A DNA stretch of 64,000 bases from Boswellia sacra (taxonomy: Eukaryota; Streptophyta; Magnoliopsida; Sapindales; Burseraceae): positions 203,538 through 267,537 of the forward strand of contig SNVD02007061.1 in the NCBI GenBank assembly GCA_013180625.2. The letters are read 5' to 3'. Position 1 is the first letter of the stretch; each line of letters opens with the position of its first letter. The position numbers and the translations under genes were made by a program. Under the pieces are notes generated by a model. It was not told the DNA's origin, made no database searches, and saw only the letters and a list, made by a program, of their open reading frames with translations. Shown here piece by piece: positions 43,599-54,653 of the stretch.

Positions 43599-44166
43599 GT
43601 GATGCGTGGGGCTAAGATTGCAACCTTACATGGAACTGTGGAGGAGTTCGTGTGTGAGGAGGACGCCAAAGGGGAACAGCCAATGATTGAGACGTGGGAA
43701 ATACTAAAGCAAAAATTGAAAGGTCAATTCCTCCCTTGTAATGCGGGGTGGCTTGCAAGGGAAAAGCCTAAAGAAGCTCAAGCATATGGGTTCTGTGCGT
43801 GAGTACATGAAGGAATTCAGCTCCTTGATGTTGGACATCAAGAACATGTCAGATGAAGACAAGCTTTTCAACTTTATGTCGGGATTGCAACCTTGGGCGC
43901 AAGCGAAGTTACGTAGGCAAGGGGTAAGGGACTTACCAACTACAATTGCTGCTACGGATGGTTTGGTTGACTTCCATTTCGAGGCATTTTCCATGCATGA
44001 GAAGAAGAAGCCTGAGGGAAGGAAGAAGGTTGGAGTTTCCAAGGGAGAGAACACGAAAATCGAGTCCAGCAAGGCCAAACAAGAGGATTTGCAGCAGGGC
44101 AAAAGCAAGCTTACAGGGTGCTTCATTTGTGACGGACCTCATAGGGCAAGGGACTGTCCAAAATAG
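43599..44166 (+). pseudogene. gypsy-type gag, frameshifted
   Basis: Two overlapping frames make up the gag domain. The first (to 43802) reads ETWEILKQKLKGQFLPCN. The second (43741-44166) reads MGSVREYMKEFSSLMLDIKN, LFNFMSGLQPWAQAKLRRQG and ends with a zinc finger CFICDGPHRARDCP (CX2CX3HX4C), the form common in plant Ty3/gypsy gag. A single frameshift near 43760 separates them and a stop at 44164-44166 follows the finger. No start codon is favoured; the domain may begin upstream. Confidence 0.85.
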
Positions 44167-44180
44167 AGTGAGCTAATGCT

Positions 44181-44825
44181 TTGGTAGTGGAAAGCAACCC
44201 ACAGAAGGCTGAAAATGAGGTAATTCCTATGCGCATGAGTCCTTTAATGTTGAACAACATATATGTGATGTGTGATTTGACGGGGCTCTTGTACATATGG
44301 GTATTCATCGATGGGCAATCTGTGCACGCTATGTTGGACACGGGGGCTACACACAATTTCCTTTCTTCAAGGGAAGTGGAGAGGTTGGAGTTGTGTTTGG
44401 AGAGCTCCTTATTAGAGGTCAAAGCAGTGAACTCTACAATGCCAGTTTGTGAAACACTATCCACGACTATACGAATTAGCTCGTGGGAGGGGCCGGTGAA
44501 CTTGACAATGGTTCCATTGAGCGATTTTGAGCTGATACTGGGGATGGAGTTTTTTCTTCAGTACAACATGGGTTTGATTCCTTATTTGCATACGGTATCC
44601 ATACCGGATCTGGAGAATTCGATAGAGGTGAAGGCTCAATTGTTGACTAGTGACAGACATGGAGTGAGGCCATTCCAGTCGGCTAGGCAATTGGAAACGG
44701 GTTTTGACATGGGAGTGGAGTCCTTTTTGATGGCACATATAGGTCCAGCGGAGTGGCTCAAGGTGTTGACTGTCAAGGATGCAAATGGGGTGCATCCTAG
44801 ACTTCCAAAAACCCTTACCAATTGA
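44181..44825 (+). pseudogene. gypsy-type aspartic protease
   Basis: An open frame of 214 codons carries VFIDGQSVHAMLDTGATHNF, with the DTG active site intact (near 44340), and DFELILGMEFFLQYN, the second conserved protease motif. It is in the normal place after gag. Usual pol sequence should follow but the frame ends at 44825 without RT motifs. Confidence 0.85.
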
Positions 44826-45870
44826 CTGATATGGGCAATCACTACAGTGAGAGGGTTGATGGTGCGATGACCCCCTGACATCAATTCCTTACCAGTAGCG
44901 TATATCCGAGCTAGGGACCAATGGATGGTGAAATGAGCTGCTGAATGAGGTGAATATTCAGTGCGGAGAGTTCATTTGGTGTGCTGGTATCATAGGGATA
45001 CATTGTAGTGACAAATGGTGCTTTCATGGGTGAATGCACTGAGGAAATGAAGGCGCGGGTCTTCAACAGCCTTTGGGGAATGATGAGAAACAATGCAGTC
45101 AGTTTCAGATTCATTCATGTGTAGCAAAGGTTGGCAAAGAATCATTCTTGTGGGATAGATTGATTCGAGAAACGTGGAGTTTCATGTGGTACTGCATACC
45201 TACCTGACGGATTGAGGCAGCGGAGTTGCTATGTGGTGGCGTATCTTCTAAATCTAAAAGATAGAGAATCGTTGGTGCGGCTCATGAGCGGATTTTCAGT
45301 GGCGCTTTTTCAACACCATAGGGGAATAGAGTTGAGTAGAGACTGCAAATCATCATCAATTTGAGGGCCAATTGATTGGGGATGATTGCACTATGTGGGG
45401 AGAAATCTGTAATAATAGCTTGTAGCCAGAGTCACATGAGAGAATTGGGTTCGGGTGACTTGATGTAGCCCATTAGAGTGCAGCAGTGGGGAGAGCAGCT
45501 ACCATGTTGCGTTAAGGCCTAATTCTAAAATGGACAGTTGGGGGTAGTTGTCAAAATTGTTGTAGTTTTGGGTAAAGCTACAAACTGAGGTTAATCGTGT
45601 GAGTTTCTAACGCCTTTAGAGACTTGGTTGATTGGGTCGGCACTAACAAGCCAAGGAGCTCCTCCTGTTTTTGCATGACAGTAGGAGAAGGATGCGGTTA
45701 AGATCCTTGATCATTGGAGCTGGGAGAGTTAGAGAAAGGGAGCATCTAATTCCGAGGCAATAGCATGTGGGATTGCTATTTGGGAAAGGAAGATCACATG
45801 AAGATGAAAAGTGTGGAGGGCAACAACAACATCCTTCCGACGAGGACGTTGGGCTCTTTTGGTGGGGGTG
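44826..45870 (+). other. non-coding internal remainder with polypurine tract
   Basis: About 1 kb between protease and 3' LTR with no RT, RNase H or integrase motif in any frame. TTTGGTGGGGGTGG (45857-45870) is the polypurine tract. Confidence 0.7.
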
Positions 45871-45872
45871 GT

Positions 45873-47437
45873 TTGTTACACCCTTAATATTCGTACATGG
45901 CTAGCATAGCATGCCTTGCGCTATGCCATGGCTTGGATGGGGCTGCTAGGGTGCATGCCCATGAGAAGCGTACGGGTGAATGCTTAAGCAAGGTTAGGAG
46001 ACGTTGCGTGGCGTGATAGAGGCATTGATGTGCGAGGAGAAACGCAAGGCAATGTGAACGTTAACACAGGGGGATGTGTAGCGCAACGAACAATAAGCAT
46101 GCACGGGAAGCGAGCGTAATGTGGTGCGCGCATGGAGATGGGTGTGGCACAGTGGGATAACACACACGCACAGGAAGCGGGCGTGATGTGGGGAGCGCAC
46201 ACAGGAGTTGGGCGTGACAAAATGATGCAACACGTACATTGGGAGCAACGTAGTGCAACGGCACAAGCACATGCACGCATGCGGTCTGAGACGCTTGTGA
46301 GGCAGCAAGCACACGCACGGGTAGCGTGTAACAAAGCAGCGACATGGCATATGGCATCAGGCAACATGGCGTGCAGTAGTGATTCATGGTACAAATAGGT
46401 GGTGTTAGTGGGCATCAATCATGGCACATGTCAAGGGGGATATGGTCTCCTAAAATGAGGGACGTAGTGGGCTGGAAGTTATTTCCTAAAGTGTAGGAAG
46501 TGGCAGCACAAATGGTGGGCTACAACTTCCCCACTAACGTGGTGGTTGAGTGGACTCAACCATGTCCTTAAAAGTAGGAACGGAAGTGGAAAGTTACTTG
46601 GGGAAGTTATTCCCATGTTCCATGCCATGATCTCCACTCATGGGTAGTTATGCTTGTGAAGGGAAGTGGGAAGTTACTTTGGGAAGTTACTCTTACGATT
46701 CAAGGCCATGATCGTCACTCATAGGTAGTGGGGGATGCTTGTGAGACGAAGTGGGTAGTTACTCAAGGAAGTTATTCCTATGTTCCATATGGAATGGGAA
46801 GTGGCTCGAGGTAGTTATTTTCATGTTCTATATGAAGTGGGAAGTGGCTCGAGGTAGTTATTCCCATGTTCCATATGAAGTGGGAACTGGCTTGAGGTAG
46901 TTACTCCCATGATCTCTACTCATGGGTAGTGGAGGAAGCATGTGGCAGCATAGGAGCGTGCCACCTCACCTAGTAGTTGGGGATGTCAACTACATGGACC
47001 ATATGGCGTGCAGCACATGGATTTAGGACCTATCAACCAGGGGTGTTGGTTGGTGTTTTGCCTATAAATTGTACCAAGGGTGGGGGATGGAAAAGGGAGA
47101 CACGAAACTTGATACAACAAGAGAGTACACGCATTGAGAGAATTGCTTAGGGAAGCAATTGTGCTTGTAGCTTGTGTGAGTAGGCTAGAATGTGTTCCCA
47201 GCTCAATACCTTGGGGTGGCATTTGTAATCTTTTCTTTGAGGGAATAAGGAAAAGTTGGAAGTCGGTGCTTCCATAAATTCGTTGTGCCTTGTGTCAATA
47301 AATTTGTGTGTGCATTGTGTGCAGATTTTGCGTGTTAACCTCGGGTGGCCTAGAGTGCAGTTTATCGAGTAGCTAGCTAAGTAGGTGCTTAGCGCTATCA
47401 CAGGACAATCCGCATATCAAAAAAAAGTCCTGTGATA
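45873..47437 (+). repeat. 3' LTR of the gag-PR element
   Basis: Partner of 41643-43220, from TGTTACACCC to CCTGTGATA. The last base pair is TA instead of CA, a point change relative to the 5' LTR. Carries the same 43-bp array near 46750-46910. Confidence 0.93.
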
Positions 47438-47442
47438 ATAGG

Positions 47443-47862
47443 CTACACACCGCTTCACCTCCAATCCCGGGACATCCCCTTGTGACTTAATCTTAAACTC
47501 AACATCATGAAAGTCAGGAGACCAATCTTTGAAATCAAAAGGGATATAGTTTAGCCAAATATGGTATGGAACATCTTATCTAGAATCAACTCCAAATGGA
47601 TGCGTAACCCAATAAATAGGTAATTTTAACTTGCACTCAAGCACAAGAGTAGGATTTTGATAGAGGCTACTAAATTGCTTTTCCATGCAAAAAATAGTGC
47701 ACATAGCATATCCCTTTAACTTTAAATTAGGACAACAAGTTAATCTTATTGAAGATCCTTCAATTTTATAGCAAAACTGCTCTGGAATTTCACTTCTAGG
47801 AAGAATAATATTGTTAGCTTTGTAAACTCTTGGGTTGGGCATTTCCTGTAAAAATAAAATAA
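47443..47862 (-). pseudogene. TNL copy 2, proximal part of the last exon (post-LRR domain)
   Basis: This matches 59010-59407 of the better copy. It reads MPNPRVYKANNIILP, RSEIPEQFCYKIEGSSIRL, LKLKGYAMCTIFCM and HIWLNYIPFDFKDWSPDF, the post-LRR (C-JID-type) domain of plant TNLs. A stop near 47579 lies in the middle. The LTR element begins directly after the VPGLEVKRC word. Confidence 0.85.
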
Positions 47863-47904
47863 TAAAATAAAGAAAATACAAAAAAATCAATAACCATACA
47901 TTGG

Positions 47905-48830
47905 TTATTGTTCAAAAGATAGGATAAATAGAGAGAAGTAAAGAGAGATACCTGCATCATTGAAAAGTGGCACATTTTTGTAGTTGAGCAGTTCCAAACA
48001 ATTCATGCAAGAAATATCGATTGGTTGGCATGATCGTAACGATTTTGGCAGTGATTCCAGTGAAGTACAACCATTGAGTTCAACGAATTGTAAACTAGAT
48101 GGAAGTTCTGGTAATGATTGAAGCCTCTTGCAACTATCTAATCTAAGGTCTATAAGCTCCAAAATTGCTTAGATCTAAATACTATAAAGAAACTAAGCAT
48201 CCAATTAATTCACTGGGTATTGCTCCTTCCCCTAGATTACAGTCACTAAGATTCAATTGTCTTAAAGAACACAAACCTAAAATAGAAGGCAACTCTAGAG
48301 TTATAGGACCTAAACCTTTTCTGGACATCAAATTGAATGGAAGGCACATGAATATTGAATTTGAGGATGGTCCTTTGCATTGACGAAAAGATAGTTCTTT
48401 GAGATCTTCAAGAAAAAAATGGATCACACAGGTTTCCTTATAGCAGTTCCACTTACATCAATCTTCTCTAAACATTCTACCTGCCTCAAATTTTCTTTTG
48501 AATTTTGGAACAACCAATGAGTTTCAAAGTTTTAGAGATATCAAAGTGTTCTATTACTTGGAAGACTCTCAAAATTCTTGCAATCCACCAAACACAACAC
48601 AAAAAGCCCTTCAAAATATTCAACTGGGAATGGCAATTCTTTAATATAAATCCCATCTAAAAACAGCTCTGATGCATGTCTCATATTTCGTATAATCTTT
48701 GGAAACCTTTTTATCTTCAAGCAACCTGAAAATATAAGCTTTTCTAGAGATTCCATATAAATCTCCCTAGGAAGAGTTCTAAGGCTTGTACAATTCAAAT
48801 AAATAAGTTTTTTGTCATGAGCTAGAAAAG
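47905..48830 (-). pseudogene. TNL copy 2, LRR exon relic
   Basis: LRR words are readable in several frames: ASELFLDGIYIKELPFPVEY, LVDCKNFESLPSN, LGPITLELPSILGLCSLRQ, LNLSDCNLGEG, DLRLDSCKRLQSLPELPSS and LNGCTSLESLPKS. Several repeats found in the better copy are deleted (for example around 48165 and 48430-48540). The short first LRR exon equivalent to 60657-60926 is missing altogether. Confidence 0.85.
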
Positions 48831-48984
48831 ATAAATGAATTACATGTAAACTTTGTTAACATGTAACGTTTTACCAAATTTGCAACAAGTGAAAACTTTG
48901 ATGAAACTAGATATGAAAATTTAAGTAGCTTAAGGAACGAAAGAATTAAATAAATTAAATAAATATGTTTTACCAAATTGGTTA

Positions 48985-50050
48985 TCGTGTTTTTTCTCAG
49001 TACACTTAAAACATCTTCATCCTCCCATAATCAAGAATGTTTTCTAGGCTTCTCAAAGGATTCTCTCTTCACAACTTTTTGGCTTATTTCTTGTAATAGA
49101 TCATGCATCAACAATTCATTGTACTTCGAAATAATTATAAAAGATTTATCAATTAGAACTTTTATTCCAATATCTGGGTAAAAACCACATCCTTCCATTA
49201 CTCTTGCTATATGATCTTTGTTTTTTCCTTTGAAGAAACATACAATATCAAGAAATATTTTCTTTTCAGTTTCTTCTAGTCCATCAAAACTAATTTGAAA
49301 ACTATCAAGAATCCCTTTTTCAAAATCTCTACCTAGCCTCTATATTGCACTTTACCATTGATCTATAGTTCTTACAAATAAAAAACAAGAGTTAATGGAA
49401 GACCACCAATATATTGTACAACATATTTAGATAGCTCCACATGCTCATTGATTGGCTAATAGTTTTTGAAGGCCTTTAAACTGAAGAGCTGAAGAGCTTC
49501 ATCATCATCAAGTTCCTTAGCTTCGTACACCTCATCCACTCCATGTTTCACAAACAAATGCTTATACCTTGTTGTTATTATGATCCTCTTGCCTAACCAA
49601 TTATGTTTTCCAGGTAATTCATTTAATTGATTTATATCATCCACATCATCTACAACAGTGAGAACTTTTTTATGCTTTATCATTTTGATTCCTTCATAGA
49701 TATCCCTCATGTTAATATTGGTTTCTCTTAGGATTTGGGATATAAGTTGCTTTCGTAAAGGAACCATACCACTTTTTTCTTGAAATTTCAGTAATATTGT
49801 AGAGAAAATTACTACCTTCAAATTTAATAGAAACCAAGTCATAAACAATTCTTGCAATTGAAGTCTTGCTATTCCTCCCATTTTGCAAATTCCTACCATA
49901 TGAACATCATCGGATTTCATAGCCATAAGCCTTCTCAATCTCTTTAAATGTGAATTTATTCCTACTAGGCCCTCAAAATTCCTGGATGTAGTAGGATTTA
50001 GTTTCCTTGATATCTTCGTAAAAATATGTTGAATAAATTCTGAATGATGT
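48985..50050 (-). pseudogene. TNL copy 2, NB-ARC exon
   Basis: The exon begins at an AG acceptor (50051-50052) with [17 protein letters not shown] and [18 protein letters not shown]. The P-loop is damaged: [10 protein letters not shown] replaces GMGGIGKTT and the conserved lysine is lost. Kinase-2 [38 protein letters not shown] and an [14 protein letters not shown] word follow, then stops near 49456. ARC2 sequence is visible but broken down to about 48985. Confidence 0.85.
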
Positions 50051-53000
50051 CTAGAAATTGAAAAATATAACATTATAAATTTGGTTTTTTTACTAACAAA
50101 CATGAAGATGCAAATGAATGAATAATATACCTTGTATTGATTCTAAAATTTCAATTTTCACTTATATCTAATCAAGGATTTTACCGTCTTTATTTATTTT
50201 GCTAATAGTTCTTGAATATAATCTACAGTGAAAGGAATGAAATCCTCTGCTGCGATCGTGAATGGTGATCAAATCAGTTTACAAATTAATTTGTTAAAAA
50301 TCTCATCATTACTCTTGTTTTTTCCAGTTTCTTACTTCTTTTTTGGTGTACTTTCTTATTATTTATCCTTTTATTTTAGACTACAATTTGTAATGGACTA
50401 AGTTGGTAGTATCAAATTGTTTTAAATAACTTATTTACCTAGCCAAAACCATATTTGGTGGACTTCAAGTACAAATGTTACTAAATGCATCCTAAACATC
50501 TTTTTAAGGAAAAATTGTTCAGCAATGCTAACATTCAAAGGAAACTTTCTACAATGCATATACATATGTTGATTATGTTTTAAGATAGTGTAACCACTAG
50601 ATTTTGGCTTATAGCTTAGATGTCTGATGATCATAGCCATACACACTAAGCAAATGCATAATTGAATCTAAGAGGTATCAGAACTCTAAAAAGAGACACC
50701 TAGATGTGGAAAAAGAAGATAAAACAATCGTTAAACTCAATAAGAAGGCAAAAATTAGGGTTTATTTGGAATTCACAATCTAGTTAAGGACAGTTGAGCA
50801 CCTATCTTTGAGATTTTCATCATAATCATCCATCTATCTAAATATTAGGGTTTTGTACTTATAAGTCTTCAAATAGGCACACGCCTATCAGCTAAGGTAC
50901 AACAAGGGCACGCTTATTGTCTCGAATTTCACATTGGTTTTGCATCGTTTTGCATCATTTTGCATGCTCGTGCGATGCCTATATAATGAAACATCACTTT
51001 TCAGTCAAGGTATCCAAATCCATTGATTCTCATACCTTTTTAAGTGTTACTATAGAGTCCACGGAGTAGGAATTGAGAGGTATTGGGAGTCTTCCTAAAG
51101 TGTCTTCTTGAAAGAGTTCTAAGTGTCCAGAGGTGCCATTTGGATTATTCTAGGGCATCTGTCAAAGGGAAGATTCTACTTCTAGTAGTGCCACAATATG
51201 GGTAAGTCTTGAGGACATCCTATGTTTGTTTATGCATGTTTGCTTAGAATCATGTTTAGGATTATTCATGTGTTTGATATGCTAGGATGCATGTCTTAGG
51301 CCTATGTATGTTAGAATCATGCTTAGGTTATTGATGTTTTAATATTATGCTAGAATCATGCTAGGATTGTGAGTGACAACATGTTTAGAATCATGTTGGG
51401 AATAATAATTTCTTACATGCTTTTATGATAATATGATTATCCATTTCTTCTTCTTTATCGTCTATTTCTTTGTTCATGGATAAGTAATGGTGGACTCACA
51501 ATTGTTGATGAGGGACTTTTGCTTTGAAATGAATAATGATTTGATGTTATAATTCTATTTCTTCTTCTACTCCTTCTCTATTGTTTATTGACATATGATG
51601 GTGGATCCATAATTGATATTAGGGGATCATTATGTTGATATGAACTATGTTTAATTGTATGTTAATTCATGTCTCATATGTGATAATGTGCTAGAATCAT
51701 GTTAGGGTTAACATGTTTTGTTATGTTCTCTCTTCTTCCTTTTTTCTTGTCTTCTTTTCTTTTTTGTTCGTTGAGATGTGTTGGTGGACTTACAATTGAT
51801 GGTGAGGGACCAACACTTTGATATGAACTTTGATTTGAATAATGTCTTGTTAGAAGTATATATGTTTTATGGGTGATTTGATTATGAAATATGCATCTTT
51901 TCTTTCTCTTTTATTTTTTTTCTTTCTTGATGAGAGATGATAAACAATGACAGACTCATAATTGTTGTTGAGGAGTCATTACCTTGATAATATCTCATTG
52001 TTGTTATTTATGATGTTGCCATGTTAATTTTATGTTTTACTTGGATATATTTGCATGAGAATAGCATGGATATGAACTTGATACTTAGATTGCATGATTA
52101 GGAATTTATTAACATTTTAATTAATATCATGTTATTTTTCTTTGTGTCTTGCGAGTGGGAATCAAATAAGTGATAGATGGACTCACAATGGGTGGTGAGA
52201 GATTTATTGCTTAAGTTGGTTTCATCTTATTTGTTTGTGCTTATCTTTAATGGCATGAATGTGATGTGGTGTTTAGATTGAATGTTAGGAATTTGTTCGT
52301 CTTTTGAATCAATGCCATGTTGTCATGTTATTTTCTTTTTGTTGGGTGAATCGAGATCTAATAAATAATAAGTGGAGTCACATTAGTGGTGAGGGATTTA
52401 TTGGTTAATTAGGTTTTATCTCACTTATTTATGTTTATTTGTGAATGGTTGTTTTTAATGCTTGTGTTTTGATATTATATTTGATACATTCTATTCACAT
52501 TATTTTGTCGCTATTGTCATTTGGAGGATATAAGTGGATGATTTTTCACAACTTTTTAACTTTTCTTTTATTTTATGCATTTATAGCATTGATGTAATCC
52601 CTTTCCCCATTCCCCCACATTTCGCTGGAATTGTAACTTTATTCTCCTCCCCCGTTTCTTTAAATGTATAACATGCTCATACCTTACATGCTAATAAAGA
52701 TAAAACAAGTTGTGTGTTAAAACGAATTAGGATTAACAGAATAGAGATTAATATGATAAAAACCTCGGACTTAGTAAACCTAAGTAGAGGCTGGATTCAC
52801 ATTCGGGCGAGGTTTAATTCCATACCTAACTTTTTGAACCTGCCTTTGAAGGTGTGAAAGTAGTTTAGGTTCAGAAGCAAGGGAGCAGACTGCCATCACT
52901 CACAATTTTCCCATGGTTAGACATGGGTGGCAACTCCATTTCATTTTCCAGGCCTGCCTTTGTGGCTTGTTCCATGTTCCTTTAAGTCCTTAATGGGCTT

Positions 53001-53129
53001 GAACACAGTGTTGTGGTTGCAATCGCTTTAACGGGATGAAAGCTCCATTCACAAATTGGCAAATATATTACAAAAAGAAAAAGAATCTTAACTATCATGC
53101 AATTGCCATCCAAAGATATTGGCCACCAT
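50051..53129 (-). other. TIR to NB-ARC intron of TNL copy 2, expanded
   Basis: The corresponding intron in the better copy is 828 bp; here it is about 3 kb. The extra sequence (roughly 50650-53050) looks like a non-coding retroelement remnant: it has a TATA-like CCTATATAATG near 50970, a degenerate tandem array, and a GGGTGGCAACTCC word near 52926 that resembles the area after LTRs of TAT/Ogre-type gypsy elements. No coding domain is present. Confidence 0.45.
51480..52410. repeat. degenerate long tandem repeat, about 110-210 bp spacing
   Basis: A GTGGACTCACAATTG...GGTGAGGGA word recurs in diverged form near 51490, 51600, 51790, 51950, 52170 and 52375, with TTGATATGAACT and CATGTT words between. 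Spacing is irregular, so this is an old, decayed array. Confidence 0.6.
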
Positions 53130-53738
53130 TGTCAAAGTAGCCATTTAATTTTGCATGTTTTTTATATTCCTCCTAAGACCCTCTTGATGTTTAAGCAAAG
53201 GCTTCTTTAAAACTTCCTGTTTGTTTTATTACCATATATCAATCTACATCGAAAAAATTGGAATAACAATTTGTTCCATTTTTTTAATGCACTAAACAAT
53301 CTTAATGACTTCATCCAGGCACCAAGTTGATGAAGCATTGGTGTCTTTGATTTTGTATTTTGTGTTTTTATTTTCAATATTTGATAAGAATATGTGATTG
53401 ATTTTAATTTTTTTAATTTTAAAAATGATCTATATTTGATATTGAGTTAAAATATATATCGGTAAATGTGTATTTTCATAAAACAATTTTTTAAAAATGA
53501 AAACAAACAAGGATAATTTCTTGAGAAACAATAGCTGAAATTTGTGATTCCTCAATTGCTTTGAGAAGTTCTGATGAAATGGATTTTCTTTTCTCAAGTT
53601 CATTGTCAACCTTAAATACAATTAAATCCTTTATGTTTTAAATTTGCATATAGATGATCTACAAAGTTTTTGCAGGCGTCATCACTTCTAAAGCTTAGAA
53701 AAACATCATATTTCCAATCAAAATAGGTTCTTCGGATG
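53130..53738 (-). pseudogene. TNL copy 2, TIR exon interrupted by a MITE-like insert
   Basis: The start at 53738 is followed by an open stretch reading WKYDVFLSFRSDDACKNF and VDHLYANLKHKGF, matching the TIR strand A region of the better copy (FRGEDTRKSF). The frame shifts after about 41 codons. The remaining TIR sequence down to about 53130 is collinear with 62990-63250 but contains a 171-bp insert (53341-53511) just before the region that encodes the catalytic-glutamate loop, plus further indels. Confidence 0.85.
53341..53511. mobile_element. 171-bp MITE-like element, copy 2
   Basis: It starts GTGTCTTTGATTTTG and ends AAAACAAACAAGG. Comparison with the uninterrupted TIR exon at 63200-63240 shows that this segment is extra. 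It is related to 8649-8819, with identical length and shared GTGATTGATTTTAATTTTTT core. Confidence 0.65.
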
Positions 53739-54653
53739 CTCATGGATGACTTTTTTGCCTTTGCGAATCACCCGGGAAAATTGAAAAAAAAAAAAAAAGT
53801 GATTCATTTTCTTGACAAATTTCCTGGAACCTTTATGGTGCATATTGGACAAAATATATGATAGATGGGTCAGTTTGATGAATATTGGGATGATAGTATA
53901 TAAACTATACACATTTAATCTATATTCTATACGTCCCATCCCTCAATAGTCCCACTTTTGGAACTAAGAGATTATCACCTTTACCTCAACATTTTTGTTT
54001 TAAATTTCTTACGTAAATTATGGAAGGAGGAATTAGTCCTATTAGTCCAATTTAATTAGTCTAGTCCCAAGGAATGAGAAGGTCTGCGCTGAATATAATT
54101 GAATACCACAATTTTCAATCTTTACCAAACACAATACTAAAAAAATTGCTGTTAATTTGTATTTTACTTTGGTCAGCAACACACAAATATGTAGCACTAT
54201 TAACATAAGAACTAATTGAATTTAAAACTAAAATAAATGTCTTTTAGCAGTTTTTAAAGATGACATGCAAATTGTTTGATAAATGTCCGAGATTAACTAA
54301 TATTTACGAAAGTTAAGGTTATAATGCTAGTTTTTTTTTTTTCGTTTAAGATTACAATTGCATAGTAAAATTTCAGCTCTACAATTTTGAAGTTGAGATA
54401 CTAAAAAATAAGTGGAGAGACTTTTGTAGAATACGTATGACATCACGTTTTAACAAAGTTTAAATATGAAAATATTGATTAAAACACATTTTTGTGGCAT
54501 TAAAAAAGGAAAAAAAAAGGATAAAATTTTACCAATTTAGTTCAATAGCTTTTGGCAAGGAATCGGAAATAATAATAATAATAAATAACAAGATTGAGAT
54601 ATTTTAAAATCAGAATTAGCTGAGTAAAAAAAAAATTATTTATGTACAGAGAA
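53739..54653. other. intergenic, nothing recognised
   Basis: AT-rich non-coding DNA upstream of TNL copy 2. No element end or gene is seen. Confidence 0.5.

Larger units (their letters stand above)
41643..47437 (+). mobile_element. gag-protease-only Ty3/gypsy LTR element (TR-GAG-like)
   Basis: A complete 5795-bp element with two LTRs of about 1.57 kb, tRNA-Met primer site, polypurine tract and perfect target duplications ATAGG (41638-41642, 47438-47442). The internal region of about 2.65 kb encodes a decayed gag and a protease domain but no RT, RNase H or integrase. It therefore must have moved with enzymes from another element, like the described TR-GAG class of terminal-repeat elements that keep only GAG. 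It interrupts the last exon of a TNL gene. The LTRs are roughly 90% identical in the first 145 bp by eye. Confidence 0.93.
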
